DNA of 64,000 bases from Achromobacter insuavis (GCF_902859645.1 NZ_CADIJR010000003.1:117470-181469); one strand, 5' to 3'; numbered from the stretch's first letter, positions 8,560 to 16,862 are shown. Notes: generated from the sequence alone by a model not told the origin. Translations and numbers: made by a program.

Positions 8560-9339
8560 TCAATGACCGAACTTGCCGGCGTCCGGCGCGCGCTTTTCCG
8601 CGAACGATGCCGCCAGTTCGTCATGTTCCGAGGTGTCGAGGTAGCCGCGCAGCAGCAGGTCGTGCGCCATGCGCGAAAGGCCGCCCACGCCGCCATGGCG
8701 CGCATTGAAGGCGCCCTTGATCGAAGCCAGCGCGAAGGCGCCGCGGTCGGCGATCTTCAGGGCATGCTCCATCGTGGCCTGGCGCAACTCTGCGGCCGGT
8801 ACGACCCGGTTGATCAGGCCCATTTCCACGGCTTCCTGCGGCGAGATCTTGGGGTTGCTGTACCAGATGTCCTTGGCCCGCTTCTTGCCGACCAGGTCTT
8901 CCAGATACCAGGTGCCGTAACCGGCGTCGAAGCTGCCGACCATGGGGCCGACCTGACGGAACATGGCCTTGTCCGAGGCGATGGTGATGTCGCAAACCAT
9001 CTGCAGCACATTGCCGCCGCCCACGGCGTAACCGTTGACAGAGGCGATCACAGGCTTCTGCAGGCGGTCGATGCTTTCGTACATGTCCAGCGTCGGCAAC
9101 ACGCCTGCGTAGAGCTGGCTGTCCTGCATGCCGTCCTTGCGTCCGCCCAGGCAAAAGAAGCGGTCGCCGGCCCCGGTGATGACGAGCACGCGGGTGCGCG
9201 TTTCGCGCCGGACCGCGTTGATGCAGTCGCGGATCTCATGGCACATCGTTTCGGTGAACATGTTTCCGTCGTCGGGACGGTTCAGCGTCAGAATGCCGAC
9301 GGGGCCTTGCTCCTCGTAGAGGATGTCCTGGAACTCCAT
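8560..9339 (-). CDS. BadI/MenB-type crotonase: candidate 2-ketocycloalkanecarboxyl-CoA hydrolase
   Basis: 259 residues of the crotonase fold, but of the MenB/BadI branch rather than ordinary hydratases. The marks are GYAVGGGNVLQMVCD (103-117), the block QVGPMVGSFDAGYG (129-142) followed by YLEDLVGKKRAKDIWY, and an EKRAPDAGKF tail like BadI's EKRKPEFRKY. BadI opens the ring of 2-ketocyclohexanecarboxyl-CoA by hydrolysis to pimelyl-CoA; MenB makes the reverse type of bond in menaquinone synthesis. No other men gene is nearby and the operon is catabolic, so ring opening is the better guess. The residues usual for hydratase catalysis are not in place. Confidence 0.85.
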   Translation of the reverse strand: MEFQDILYEEQGPVGILTLNRPDDGNMFTETMCHEIRDCINAVRRETRTRVLVITGAGDRFFCLGGRKDGMQDSQLYAGVLPTLDMYESIDRLQKPVIASVNGYAVGGGNVLQMVCDITIASDKAMFRQVGPMVGSFDAGYGTWYLEDLVGKKRAKDIWYSNPKISPQEAVEMGLINRVVPAAELRQATMEHALKIADRGAFALASIKGAFNARHGGVGGLSRMAHDLLLRGYLDTSEHDELAASFAEKRAPDAGKFGH

Positions 9340-9381
9340 GGTGCTGTCCTTGATCTGTGGGGTTATCGAGAATGGAATGGG

Positions 9382-10614
9382 TCAAATCACGCCGCGCTCG
9401 CGCAGCGCGTCGATGCGCGGACCGGCGTATCCCAGCCAGCCGCGCAGGACGTCGTCGGTGTCTTCGCCCAGTGCGGGCGGAGACTTGCGGTGGACATGCT
9501 GGGAGCCGTCAAAGCCTATGCCCAGCCCCACCTGAGGAATGGCGCCGTTGGAGGCGCGGGCGCGATAGATCAGGCCCTTGTCCAGCAGGTCCGGGTCTTG
9601 CGCCACCTGGTCCAGCCGGTTGATGGGGCCGGCGGGAATGTTGTGCTCGGCGAACAGCGCCAGCCAGTGCGCGCGCGGCTGCGTGCGCAACAGCTCGGCG
9701 ATGTGCATCACGATGGCCTCCCGATGCGTCCTGCGGTGCGCATTGCTGGCAAACTCCACACGCGCGCCAAAGGCCGGATCTCCCACGGCCTGCCAGAAGC
9801 GCTGCCAGATCCTGTCGTTGCCCAGTCCCAGCGACAAGGGGTCATCGGCCGTATCGAAGACCTGGTAGATGGCGATGACCGAATCTTTGCCGCCCGAGCG
9901 CCTGGGCAGCTCGCCGGACCCCAGATAAGGCAGCAGCCGTGGCGAGACGAAGCGCGTCATGCTCGACTGCATAGAGATGTCGATCTGCGTGCCGCGGCCA
10001 TGCTGGCCGCGCGCGATGTAGGCTGCTAGTACCGCCAGCGCCAGGTCCTGGCCGGCCAGCAGGTCGGCGGCCGGCGTGCCGACTTTCTGCGGCGCGGATT
10101 CCAGTTCGCCGGTCAGGTCCATGATCCCGGCGTAGCCTTCGGCGATCAGGTCGTAGCAGGGAAAATCGCTGCGCGGACCCGTCAGGCCGAAGCCGGTGAG
10201 CGAAGCATGGATCAGCGCCGGGTAGGCGGCTTTCAGGCTGTCATAGTCCAGGCCCAGCTTGCGCTGCACGCGGGGCACCATGTTCAGCACCAGCACATCG
10301 CTTTGCACCAGCAAGCCATCGAGGACTTCGCGCCCTTCGGGCTGCGACACGTCCAGCGTGAGGCTGTGCTTGTTGCGGTTGACGCTGAGGTACCAGAGCG
10401 AGACGTCCTGCAGAAAGGGCGGGCCCCAGGCGCGCGTGTCGTCTCCGGTGCCGGGCTTTTCCACTTTGAGCACGGTCGCGCCCAGGTCGGCGAGCAGTTG
10501 CGTCGCGTACGGACCGGCAATCGAGGTTGTCAGGTCCAGGACGCGCAACGGCGCCAGCAGTTCCAGGCCGTTTTTTTGCGAATCCGCGTAGGGCAGGTTT
10601 TCTTGCGGTGTCAT
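9382..10614 (-). CDS. Type III CoA-transferase (CaiB/BaiF family), first gene of operon
   Basis: 410 residues with the family N-terminus (SIAGPYATQLLADLGATVLKVE) and the catalytic-Asp segment CYDLIAEGYAGIMDLTG. It resembles formyl-CoA or succinyl-CoA-dependent transferases that activate carboxylic acids by CoA exchange. It is the first gene of the operon, with its ATG 37 bases from the sigma-54 promoter sequence at 10651-10666. Being first, and paired with another family member lower in the operon, it may activate the growth substrate from succinyl-CoA or recycle CoA from a pathway product. Substrate unknown. Confidence 0.92.
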   Translation of the reverse strand: MTPQENLPYADSQKNGLELLAPLRVLDLTTSIAGPYATQLLADLGATVLKVEKPGTGDDTRAWGPPFLQDVSLWYLSVNRNKHSLTLDVSQPEGREVLDGLLVQSDVLVLNMVPRVQRKLGLDYDSLKAAYPALIHASLTGFGLTGPRSDFPCYDLIAEGYAGIMDLTGELESAPQKVGTPAADLLAGQDLALAVLAAYIARGQHGRGTQIDISMQSSMTRFVSPRLLPYLGSGELPRRSGGKDSVIAIYQVFDTADDPLSLGLGNDRIWQRFWQAVGDPAFGARVEFASNAHRRTHREAIVMHIAELLRTQPRAHWLALFAEHNIPAGPINRLDQVAQDPDLLDKGLIYRARASNGAIPQVGLGIGFDGSQHVHRKSPPALGEDTDDVLRGWLGYAGPRIDALRERGVI

Positions 10615-10650
10615 CTGTCATCCAGGGGGGAAGTCACGTGGATGACATCA

Positions 10651-10666
10651 AGCAAGTTTCGTGCCA
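10651..10666 (-). promoter_or_regulatory. Sigma-54 (-24/-12) promoter of the catabolic operon
   Basis: On the minus strand the sequence is TGGCACGAAACTTGCT, an exact match to the consensus TGGCACGN4TTGCW. It faces the eleven-gene operon, whose first ATG is at 10614, placing the transcription start near 10640. The enhancer-binding activator is encoded divergently from 10786, so the activator's binding sites probably lie between 10667 and 10785. An imperfect inverted repeat there (10728-10737 against 10769-10778) is a weak candidate. Confidence 0.92.
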
Positions 10667-10785
10667 TCTTATAAAAAGGGAGTGCAGCTGGGCTGGCCAC
10701 GCCTATGGATACGTCCTGAAGCGGTGGGTGTCTTCGGCGCAAACACTTTCCCAAAAACACGAAATCACTCGGAGACACAGGCGTC

Positions 10786-12444
10786 ATGGAAAACGAGATG
10801 CGCGGCGTCGTGGTGCTGGACGCCAGCGGCAAGGTGTGCTTTGCCTCGGGGATCGGCTCCGACTCTGGACTGCTGCGAGATCTGTCCAAGCGCTGGGCGG
10901 CGCGCACCTTGCGGCCCATCCCTTCCAGCTTCGCGCTCGAGCACCTGGACGAGCCGCTCAGCGTGCTGCATGTGGCCACGCCCGAGGCGGCGTGCTTCCT
11001 GGTCAGCAGTCACGACGACGCGGACCCGCTGTTCAATTTCGTGGCCAGCGTCGACTTCGCCGGCGATATCCTGCGGCATCTCATCACCAATCCGTACGGC
11101 GCGATCAACGTGGTCGATGCACAAGGCACCTTGCGCTACATGAGTCCGGTGCACGAAAAGTTCTTCAAGTTGTCGCGCGGCGAAGGCGTGGGTCGGCCGG
11201 CGCGCGAGGTCATCGAGAACACGCGGCTCGACAACGTGCTGCGCAGCGGCAAGGCCGAGATCGGCCAGACCCAGGAGATGCACGGCACCACGCGGGTCGT
11301 GAGCCGCACGCCCATCTTTGATCGCCAGCGCCGCGTGGTCGGCGCCATCGGCCAGGTCATGTTCAAGAGCCCGGACGCGCTGCAGAAGATGAGCGCCGAG
11401 ATTTCCCGGCTGCGCAAGGAGGTGAACTTCTACAGGCGTGAACTATCCAGTATGGACCGACCGAATCGCGGCCTGGATGCGATCATCGGCGACAGCGAAC
11501 CGGTGGCGCGGCTGAAGGAACAGATCGTCAAGATCGCGCCCTTGGATGTGCCCGTGCTGCTGTTGGGCGAAAGCGGCGTGGGCAAGGACGTGGTGGCGCA
11601 TGCCATCCATATGCTGGGTCCACGTGCCAGTGATCCCATGGTGGTCATCAACGCGGCGGCGCTGCCTGTTTCCCTGGTTGAAAGCGAACTCTTCGGCTAC
11701 GAGAGCGGTGCGTTCACGGGCGCAGATCGCAAGGGCAGGCCCGGAAAGTTCGAACAGGCCGATGGCGGGTCGCTGTTCCTGGACGAGATCGGCGACATGC
11801 CTCTGGAAGTGCAGGTGAAGCTGTTGCGGACCTTGCAGGACGGCACATTCCAGCGTGTTGGAGGCGAGTCGCTGCACCGCTCGAACTTCCGCCTCATCTC
11901 GGCCAGCAACCGCGACTTCCATCACATGCTGGACAGCGGCGCCTTCCGTCTGGACCTGTTTTACCGCATCAGCGCCGTTACCTTGCGCCTGCCGTCCTTG
12001 CGCGAGCGCCTGGAGGATATTCCCATGCTGGCGGGTGCCTTCCTAAAGCAGTTCGCGGATCGGCACGGCCTGCCCCTCAAGGAGATTGAGCCGGCTGCAC
12101 TGCGCTTCCTGCAGTCTCTGCCTTGGCCAGGCAACGTGCGCCAGTTGCAGCACGCCATCGAACGCGCCGCCATTTTCTGCGACGACGATGCGATCCGGGT
12201 GGCGGATTTCGAGATGGCGGGCGAGGCGCGCGACACCTATCACCTGGATACCGTGCGCGTGGCCAACGTGGCGCCGCGCGACGGCTCGATGAAGGAGGTC
12301 AAGGACCGCATGGAGGCAGATCTCATCGTGGAGTATCTACAGCGATTTCACGGCAATAAGAAGAAGGTTGCGGAAGCGCTGGGAATTTCGCGATCCTATC
12401 TATACAAGCGGCTGGCCGAGATCAACGAACAACCGGACAAGTAA
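10786..12444 (+). CDS. Sigma-54-dependent activator: PAS, AAA+ and Fis-type HTH domains
   Basis: 552 residues. A short N-terminal region leads to a PAS-like sensor (about 95-195, YGAINVVDAQGTLRYMS) and a linker helix. The AAA+ domain has Walker A GESGVGKD (261-268), the sigma-54 contact loop GAFTGA (308-313) and Walker B LFLDEIGD (330-337). The C-terminal Fis-type helix-turn-helix includes KKVAEALGISRSYLYKRL. It has no response-regulator receiver domain, so it probably senses a small ligand such as a pathway acyl-CoA, or a partner, through the PAS region. An exact -24/-12 promoter lies on each side of the gene, one facing away on each strand, so it very likely controls both the catabolic operon and the CoA-transferase/Bug pair. 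Confidence 0.95.
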   Translation: MENEMRGVVVLDASGKVCFASGIGSDSGLLRDLSKRWAARTLRPIPSSFALEHLDEPLSVLHVATPEAACFLVSSHDDADPLFNFVASVDFAGDILRHLITNPYGAINVVDAQGTLRYMSPVHEKFFKLSRGEGVGRPAREVIENTRLDNVLRSGKAEIGQTQEMHGTTRVVSRTPIFDRQRRVVGAIGQVMFKSPDALQKMSAEISRLRKEVNFYRRELSSMDRPNRGLDAIIGDSEPVARLKEQIVKIAPLDVPVLLLGESGVGKDVVAHAIHMLGPRASDPMVVINAAALPVSLVESELFGYESGAFTGADRKGRPGKFEQADGGSLFLDEIGDMPLEVQVKLLRTLQDGTFQRVGGESLHRSNFRLISASNRDFHHMLDSGAFRLDLFYRISAVTLRLPSLRERLEDIPMLAGAFLKQFADRHGLPLKEIEPAALRFLQSLPWPGNVRQLQHAIERAAIFCDDDAIRVADFEMAGEARDTYHLDTVRVANVAPRDGSMKEVKDRMEADLIVEYLQRFHGNKKKVAEALGISRSYLYKRLAEINEQPDK

Positions 12445-12687
12445 TTGTTCGCCTGGACACCCTAGGGATAACCACCTACCGCACGGGGAGTTGATCGTTT
12501 CACCCTCTAGCCAATAGGGGAGGAGCGCCGCTAGCCGCATTAACACTGGTTGGGATGGTGGCGACGAGACCTTTCGCAAGGCGACGACATCTGCAATGTA
12601 GCTGCAGAAGGCAGTTGTGAAGTTGTTGACGCCATCCTTCCAAAAGTGTCGCGCGCGCCTTCGTCGTAAAAATGGATAGTCAGACGG
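12445..12687. other. Intergenic region upstream of second sigma-54 promoter
   Basis: No credible gene was found between the activator and the sigma-54 promoter. One inverted repeat, TCTGCA-N7-TGCAGA, lies near 12590-12610 and could be an activator site; this is unproven. Base composition starts to become less GC-rich here. Confidence 0.4.
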
Positions 12688-12703
12688 TGGCACGCCTTTT
12701 GCT
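12688..12703 (+). promoter_or_regulatory. Second sigma-54 (-24/-12) promoter, facing CoA-transferase/Bug genes
   Basis: TGGCACGCCTTTTGCT on the plus strand is again an exact match to TGGCACGN4TTGCW. The ATG of the next gene is at 12738, giving a short leader of about 20-25 bases with a GAGGCGAAT ribosome-binding region. It links the lower-GC downstream gene pair to the same activator. Confidence 0.9.
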
Positions 12704-12737
12704 TGAAGATCTGATCTCATCAATGTAAGAGGCGAAT

Positions 12738-13997
12738 ATGGCAACTATTGCCGGGAAGAACGAGAGAATAGATAGTCGCCCGCTCGCGGGAATTCGAGTG
12801 TTGGATATGACTCGGGTGTTCTCTGGGCCTTGGGGAACACAGATCCTTGGCGACTTGGGCGCAGATGTTATTAAAGTTGAACAACCTGGTAGAGGCGACG
12901 ATCAGAGGCGCCTTGGCCCCCCGTTCTTGGTGGACGGTCAAGGAAAGCCTACCGACGAGTCCAGTTACTATCTCAGCGTCAACCGCAATAAGCGCTCGGT
13001 CGCGTTGGACATCAGCACACCCGAAGGACAGAAGGCCGTTCAGAAGCTAGCGGAAAAGTGTGATGTTTTTGTCGAAAACTTCAAGGCCGGTGGCCTCGCC
13101 AAGTACGGGCTAGATTACGTCACCATTTCCAAGATAAACCCTCGCATCATCTACTGCTCGATAAGTGGGTTTGGGCAGACCGGTCCTCGTAAGCATCAGA
13201 TGGGCTACGACACAGTGATGCAGGCAATGTGTGGCCTCATGAGTGTTACGGGCAAGCCGGACGAGGAGCCTGGAGGTGGGCCACTGAAAGTTGGGCTAGT
13301 AATGTCTGACATGATGGCCGGAACCTACGCCGCTCTGGCGATTCAGGCTGCCCTCTATGCGAGAGATACTCGCAGCACCGAGGGCCAATACATCGACATT
13401 TCGATGTTCGATGCGCAGTTGGCGGCGATGTCTCACCAAGCCAGTCATTACCTCGTTTCCGGCGTAGTGCCCGGTCGGTTCGGTAACGGTGCCCCCTCGG
13501 TATCACCTTCCTGTTCGTTCGCCTGTGCAGACGCCAGCATTGTCATAGTCACGGGTAACGACGCTCAATTTCGCCGTCTTTGCGAAGTCCTCGATCTCGC
13601 AGAGCTGATGGATGACGAGCGCTTTAGGACAAACAGCGCACGAGTCACAAACCGTGCTCCGCTTTTGGAAGCGATACAGGCTACGCTACGCACGAATACC
13701 AAGGCCCATTGGCTGATGGCGCTTGAGCGCGCTGGTCTGGTGGCGGGCCCTATCAATACGCTCGCTGAAGCGTTGGCAGATCCACAGACAAGCGCGCGCG
13801 CAATTGTCCGTCACGTCAAACACGTTAGCGGTGGCGTTGTGCCCTTCATAGCGTCACCGATGCGCATGTCCGCGACACCCCTCGAGCACTACAGCTCGCC
13901 TCCAACATGTGGCCAGCACACCGAAGAAGTGCTGCAGGAATTGCTGGGCTTGTCCTTAGAAAATCTTACGTCAACAGGAAGCAAGCATGAAGCTTAG
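12738..13997 (+). CDS. Type III CoA-transferase (CaiB/BaiF family), third copy
   Basis: 419 residues with VFSGPWGTQILGDLGADVIKVE at the N-terminus, the catalytic-Asp segment MGYDTVMQAMCGLMSVTG and a normal C-terminus. It is similar in layout to the copy at 9382-10614 but noticeably more AT-rich at third codon positions than the operon genes, which suggests a separate origin. It overlaps the Bug-protein gene by 11 bases, so the two are cotranscribed, probably from the sigma-54 promoter at 12688. A CoA-transferase paired with a carboxylate-binding protein suggests uptake and activation of one organic acid. Confidence 0.93.
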   Translation: MATIAGKNERIDSRPLAGIRVLDMTRVFSGPWGTQILGDLGADVIKVEQPGRGDDQRRLGPPFLVDGQGKPTDESSYYLSVNRNKRSVALDISTPEGQKAVQKLAEKCDVFVENFKAGGLAKYGLDYVTISKINPRIIYCSISGFGQTGPRKHQMGYDTVMQAMCGLMSVTGKPDEEPGGGPLKVGLVMSDMMAGTYAALAIQAALYARDTRSTEGQYIDISMFDAQLAAMSHQASHYLVSGVVPGRFGNGAPSVSPSCSFACADASIVIVTGNDAQFRRLCEVLDLAELMDDERFRTNSARVTNRAPLLEAIQATLRTNTKAHWLMALERAGLVAGPINTLAEALADPQTSARAIVRHVKHVSGGVVPFIASPMRMSATPLEHYSSPPTCGQHTEEVLQELLGLSLENLTSTGSKHEA

Positions 13998-14943
13998 GAT
14001 CATTCTCGCAATATTGACTACTGCCATTTTTCCATTCGTTGTAACGGCGCAGAATATCTCAACACGGATCATTGTGCCGTTCGCGCCCGGCGGGGCTACA
14101 GACCTCGTGGCGCGCGATCTGGCCGGCAGACTTACCGTTATGTGGAATCAGCCGGTAGTGGTGGAAAATAGGCCAGGAGCGGCTGGCACCATTGGTGCAC
14201 GGCAGGTTTCGACAGCAGCCCCCGATGGACGTACGCTATTGATCGTTGCGAGTGGACACGCGATAAATGAATTGGTGTATGAGAAACTGCCGTACCGCAC
14301 CGTTGAGGACTTTACGCCGGTTGCTAAAGTAGTCGACGTGCCGAATGTGCTGCTGGTGCCGAAGAATAGCCCGTACCAGAATGTTATGGAAGTGGTTGCC
14401 GCATCGAAAGCCGATCCGAGCCTGTTATCTTACGGAACTTCCGGCAAGGGAACGTCTGTGCATCTGTCAGGTGAGCTGTTCAATTCGATGAGTGGTGCGA
14501 ACATCGAGGCTATCTACTTCAAAGGGGACGCTGAATCGCTCACTAATGTAATGGGCGGACACGTGCCACTCAGCTTCAACACGGTTCCGGGCGCCAAGGA
14601 GCAAATCGACGCCGGAAATGTCAGGGCGATCGCAGTTACGTCGCGCACGCGCGTGCCCGTGCTCAGCAGCGTCCCTACGATAGCCGAATCTGGGGTGTCT
14701 AACTACGAAGTCAGTACATGGTTCGGTATTCTTGGGCCAAAAGATATGGATAGGGCTCTGGTCAAGAGGATCAACGCAGATATTCGCATTGCCATGAATG
14801 CTCCCGAGATCGTTAAGAAATTACGCGATCGAGGCATGATTGTCAGCGTCGGGACGCCTTCCGACTTCGATCAGTTGATTCGCGCTGAAATTAGCAAATG
14901 GCGGCCGGTCGTAACACAATTGGGCCTGCGTGGGAAAAACTGA
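13987..14943 (+). CDS. Bug/TctC-family periplasmic solute-binding protein
   Basis: 318 residues: signal peptide (MKLRIILAILTTAIFPFVVTAQ) followed by IIVPFAPGGATDLVARDLAG and VVVENRPGAAGTIGA, which are signatures of the Bug family that is greatly expanded in Bordetella and Achromobacter. These proteins bind carboxylates or other small organic ligands for tripartite (TctABC) uptake or for sensing. No TctA/TctB genes are nearby, which is common for orphan Bug proteins. Lower GC than the operon genes, like the CoA-transferase it overlaps. The ligand is unknown but is probably the acid used by that transferase. Confidence 0.93.
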   Translation: MKLRIILAILTTAIFPFVVTAQNISTRIIVPFAPGGATDLVARDLAGRLTVMWNQPVVVENRPGAAGTIGARQVSTAAPDGRTLLIVASGHAINELVYEKLPYRTVEDFTPVAKVVDVPNVLLVPKNSPYQNVMEVVAASKADPSLLSYGTSGKGTSVHLSGELFNSMSGANIEAIYFKGDAESLTNVMGGHVPLSFNTVPGAKEQIDAGNVRAIAVTSRTRVPVLSSVPTIAESGVSNYEVSTWFGILGPKDMDRALVKRINADIRIAMNAPEIVKKLRDRGMIVSVGTPSDFDQLIRAEISKWRPVVTQLGLRGKN

Positions 14944-15066
14944 GTGGGGCACGCGAGCGCGCTGCGAACTCTCGTTCGCTCCGTTGATGCGTACAGATTC
15001 CATCAGAAGCTGAATGGAAATGGGCGACCCCATCGTAGTGTGGAAATAGGCCGCCCTCAAGCATGT

Positions 15067-15555
15067 TCAGTACGCTAGGAAGCGCCCAGCGAAGATCACG
15101 CCAGTCCATGAAAGTGCAGATACTTTTGCCGCCAGTTTTGCTGGCGTCGGGGGACTTGCGTCGAAGTCCCATTTTTCGACGGTTCGGTAAATGCCTTTGT
15201 GAAAGACGGCAATATTGATGCCAGCAATAGCGATGAGTCCGAATTTCCATGGTGCTGCCGGACTTTCACCGACAGCCATCGCAATAGCCACGAACATCGC
15301 GATTCCGGTACAGAGGACGACCGCAAATCCAATGTGGCACACGGGAAGCAGATACCGGGTCGTTACAGTCACCGGGACGACCTTGCGAGCGATCCCAAGC
15401 GACCGTAGATCCACGACAAGGGCAGGACCTACCAAGATGCTAATTCCCACGACGTGAAGGCTCATGAGGATGGGATACAGATAGGGCGTTGTTCGTATTG
15501 CCTCACCAAGGCCCGAGCGCTCAATGGAGCTGAGGATATCGACGAGCATCCGCAT
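15067..15555 (-). CDS. DUF6644-like integral membrane protein
   Basis: 162 residues from the ATG at 15555, which overlaps the stop of the upstream gene (TGATG). The frame is open 21 codons further, but that part lies inside the upstream gene. About four hydrophobic segments are visible (LYPILMSLHVVGISILVG; VCHIGFAVVLCTGIAMFVAI; FGLIAIAGINIAVF; ALSWTGVIFAGRFLAY). The histidine in SLHVVGIS, within a membrane segment, is a possible haem ligand. Function unknown. It is paired with a DUF6152 protein, an arrangement recalled from other beta-proteobacteria. It faces the Bug gene tail to tail. Confidence 0.7.
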   Translation of the reverse strand: MRMLVDILSSIERSGLGEAIRTTPYLYPILMSLHVVGISILVGPALVVDLRSLGIARKVVPVTVTTRYLLPVCHIGFAVVLCTGIAMFVAIAMAVGESPAAPWKFGLIAIAGINIAVFHKGIYRTVEKWDFDASPPTPAKLAAKVSALSWTGVIFAGRFLAY

Positions 15556-16088
15556 CACTGACTGTGCTGATTCGATGCGGGCTCTGGCTGCTGTGGCAGC
15601 GAAGTCAACTGCTGCCAAACGCCCTGGCCGTTACTAAGCCAAAAGATCATCGGACGCAGTTCCCGATCCTGGCTGGAATTGAGAAAACCCACCACTTCAA
15701 GTTTCTCGCCAACTTTCAAGGGGCGATCCAGACCCCAGCGCTCCATCCAGCCAGGGCCGGCGAGTACCAGGCGCAGTTCCTTTTGCTCCCCTCCATAAGG
15801 GCGAGCAGACGCCATCGTTGCGCGAGCACTCGACTCATCCGCTCCGGGAGGAAGGTCGCGCTCTTTCCAATTCGTGGGAAGTTTCGTGCTCTCGACTTTG
15901 AGCCGAACTTCGCTGTGCGGATTGCCCCAGCGCACATATGTGATGGTGCCGGAGGCGAAATACGCATAGCGTGTGTCGAACGAACTCCACCCGTGATGTG
16001 CTGACGCTGGCGATGCAAGAATAAACAACAGAGCGATGGATGAAAGCAGCGTAAAGAATGCCGCGGCTCTGGTGGTGAAATTGACCAT
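15555..16088 (-). CDS. DUF6152-family secreted protein
   Basis: 177 residues with a signal peptide ending LASPASA, immediately followed by HHGW, the hallmark opening of DUF6152. The beta-rich body includes YVRWGNPHSEVRLKVE and a late LKVGEKLEVVGF. Exported proteins of this group are uncharacterised; the conserved HH motif suggests metal or copper binding, which is a guess. Its stop codon overlaps the start of the membrane-protein gene, so the two are probably made together. Confidence 0.8.
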   Translation of the reverse strand: MVNFTTRAAAFFTLLSSIALLFILASPASAHHGWSSFDTRYAYFASGTITYVRWGNPHSEVRLKVESTKLPTNWKERDLPPGADESSARATMASARPYGGEQKELRLVLAGPGWMERWGLDRPLKVGEKLEVVGFLNSSQDRELRPMIFWLSNGQGVWQQLTSLPQQPEPASNQHSQ

Positions 16089-16223
16089 GATCGGACCCCA
16101 ATCTTACGAGGATGAATCCCAGCGGCATTGGACAAATGCAGCACCGTGACTGTTCCCACTGGACGGAAAACATAACTTTAAGTGCGGACATCCTTGCGCA
16201 CTAGACGCAGAGACTGATTACAC

Positions 16224-16862
16224 CTATGAGTAAAGCTCATTGGTGTATCTTGTAATCCTGAGATACTGAAGATCGGCAGTTGCCATTACGCGACCACGCG
16301 GCCCTCGACCGGGTAGCCAGGGTCGGTGTAGCCCGGCGTGGAAGCCCTTCGTCGCCACAAGGGCGAAACGCATATCAGGGCCGACCCTGACCGCGATCGT
16401 GTCCTGCGCCAGTGACTCGCCGAATCGCACGCCCGCGTCGTAGCGATCCGCCGCAATGTCGCTCATGGTGTAGTTGCTGACCAATTCAACCTTGGTGTCG
16501 GGGTACTTCGGAAGGAACTTCAGCAGCTTTGGCCAGAGGATTGTCTTGATCGCATAGTCCATCGCCGTGATGCGGATGGTTCCGCTGGGTTTGTCCCGAA
16601 ACTCGCTCAATGCCTGGACTTGGGTATCGATCTCGGCCATTTGCGTCGAGATGTTCTGGTACTGCCGCTCGCCGGCCTCCGTAGGCGAGACATTGCGGGT
16701 CGTCCGTGTCAGCAGTCGAATGCCGAGATTGGTTTCTAGCATTCGGATGCTATGGCTCAACGCCGACTGAGAGACACCCAATCGAGCAGCCGCGCGAGTG
16801 AAATTGCCTTCACGGGCGACGGTCACGAAGGCGAGCAAGCCGCTGTAGTTGTCACGAGGCAT
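16224..16862 (-). pseudogene. Truncated LysR-family regulator
   Basis: The first 165 or so residues are a normal LysR protein: winged helix-turn-helix (FTRAAARLGVSQSALSHSI) and the first part of the effector domain up to GPDMRFALVATKGF. Then the sequence changes to a low-quality tail and ends at residue 212, where about 300 is normal. In another frame of the same strand the junction region reads PGYTDPGYPVEGRVVA-stop, which looks like a genuine C-terminus of an unrelated protein. A deletion has probably fused the LysR gene to the end of another gene. DNA binding may survive but ligand sensing should be lost. The RibD-like gene downstream on the other strand is a likely former target. Confidence 0.75.

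Noticed and set aside
8560-9339. menB (dihydroxynaphthoyl-CoA synthase)
   Set aside because: Motifs fit that branch, but no other menaquinone gene is near and the gene is embedded in a sigma-54-controlled catabolic operon, so a BadI-like role is more likely.
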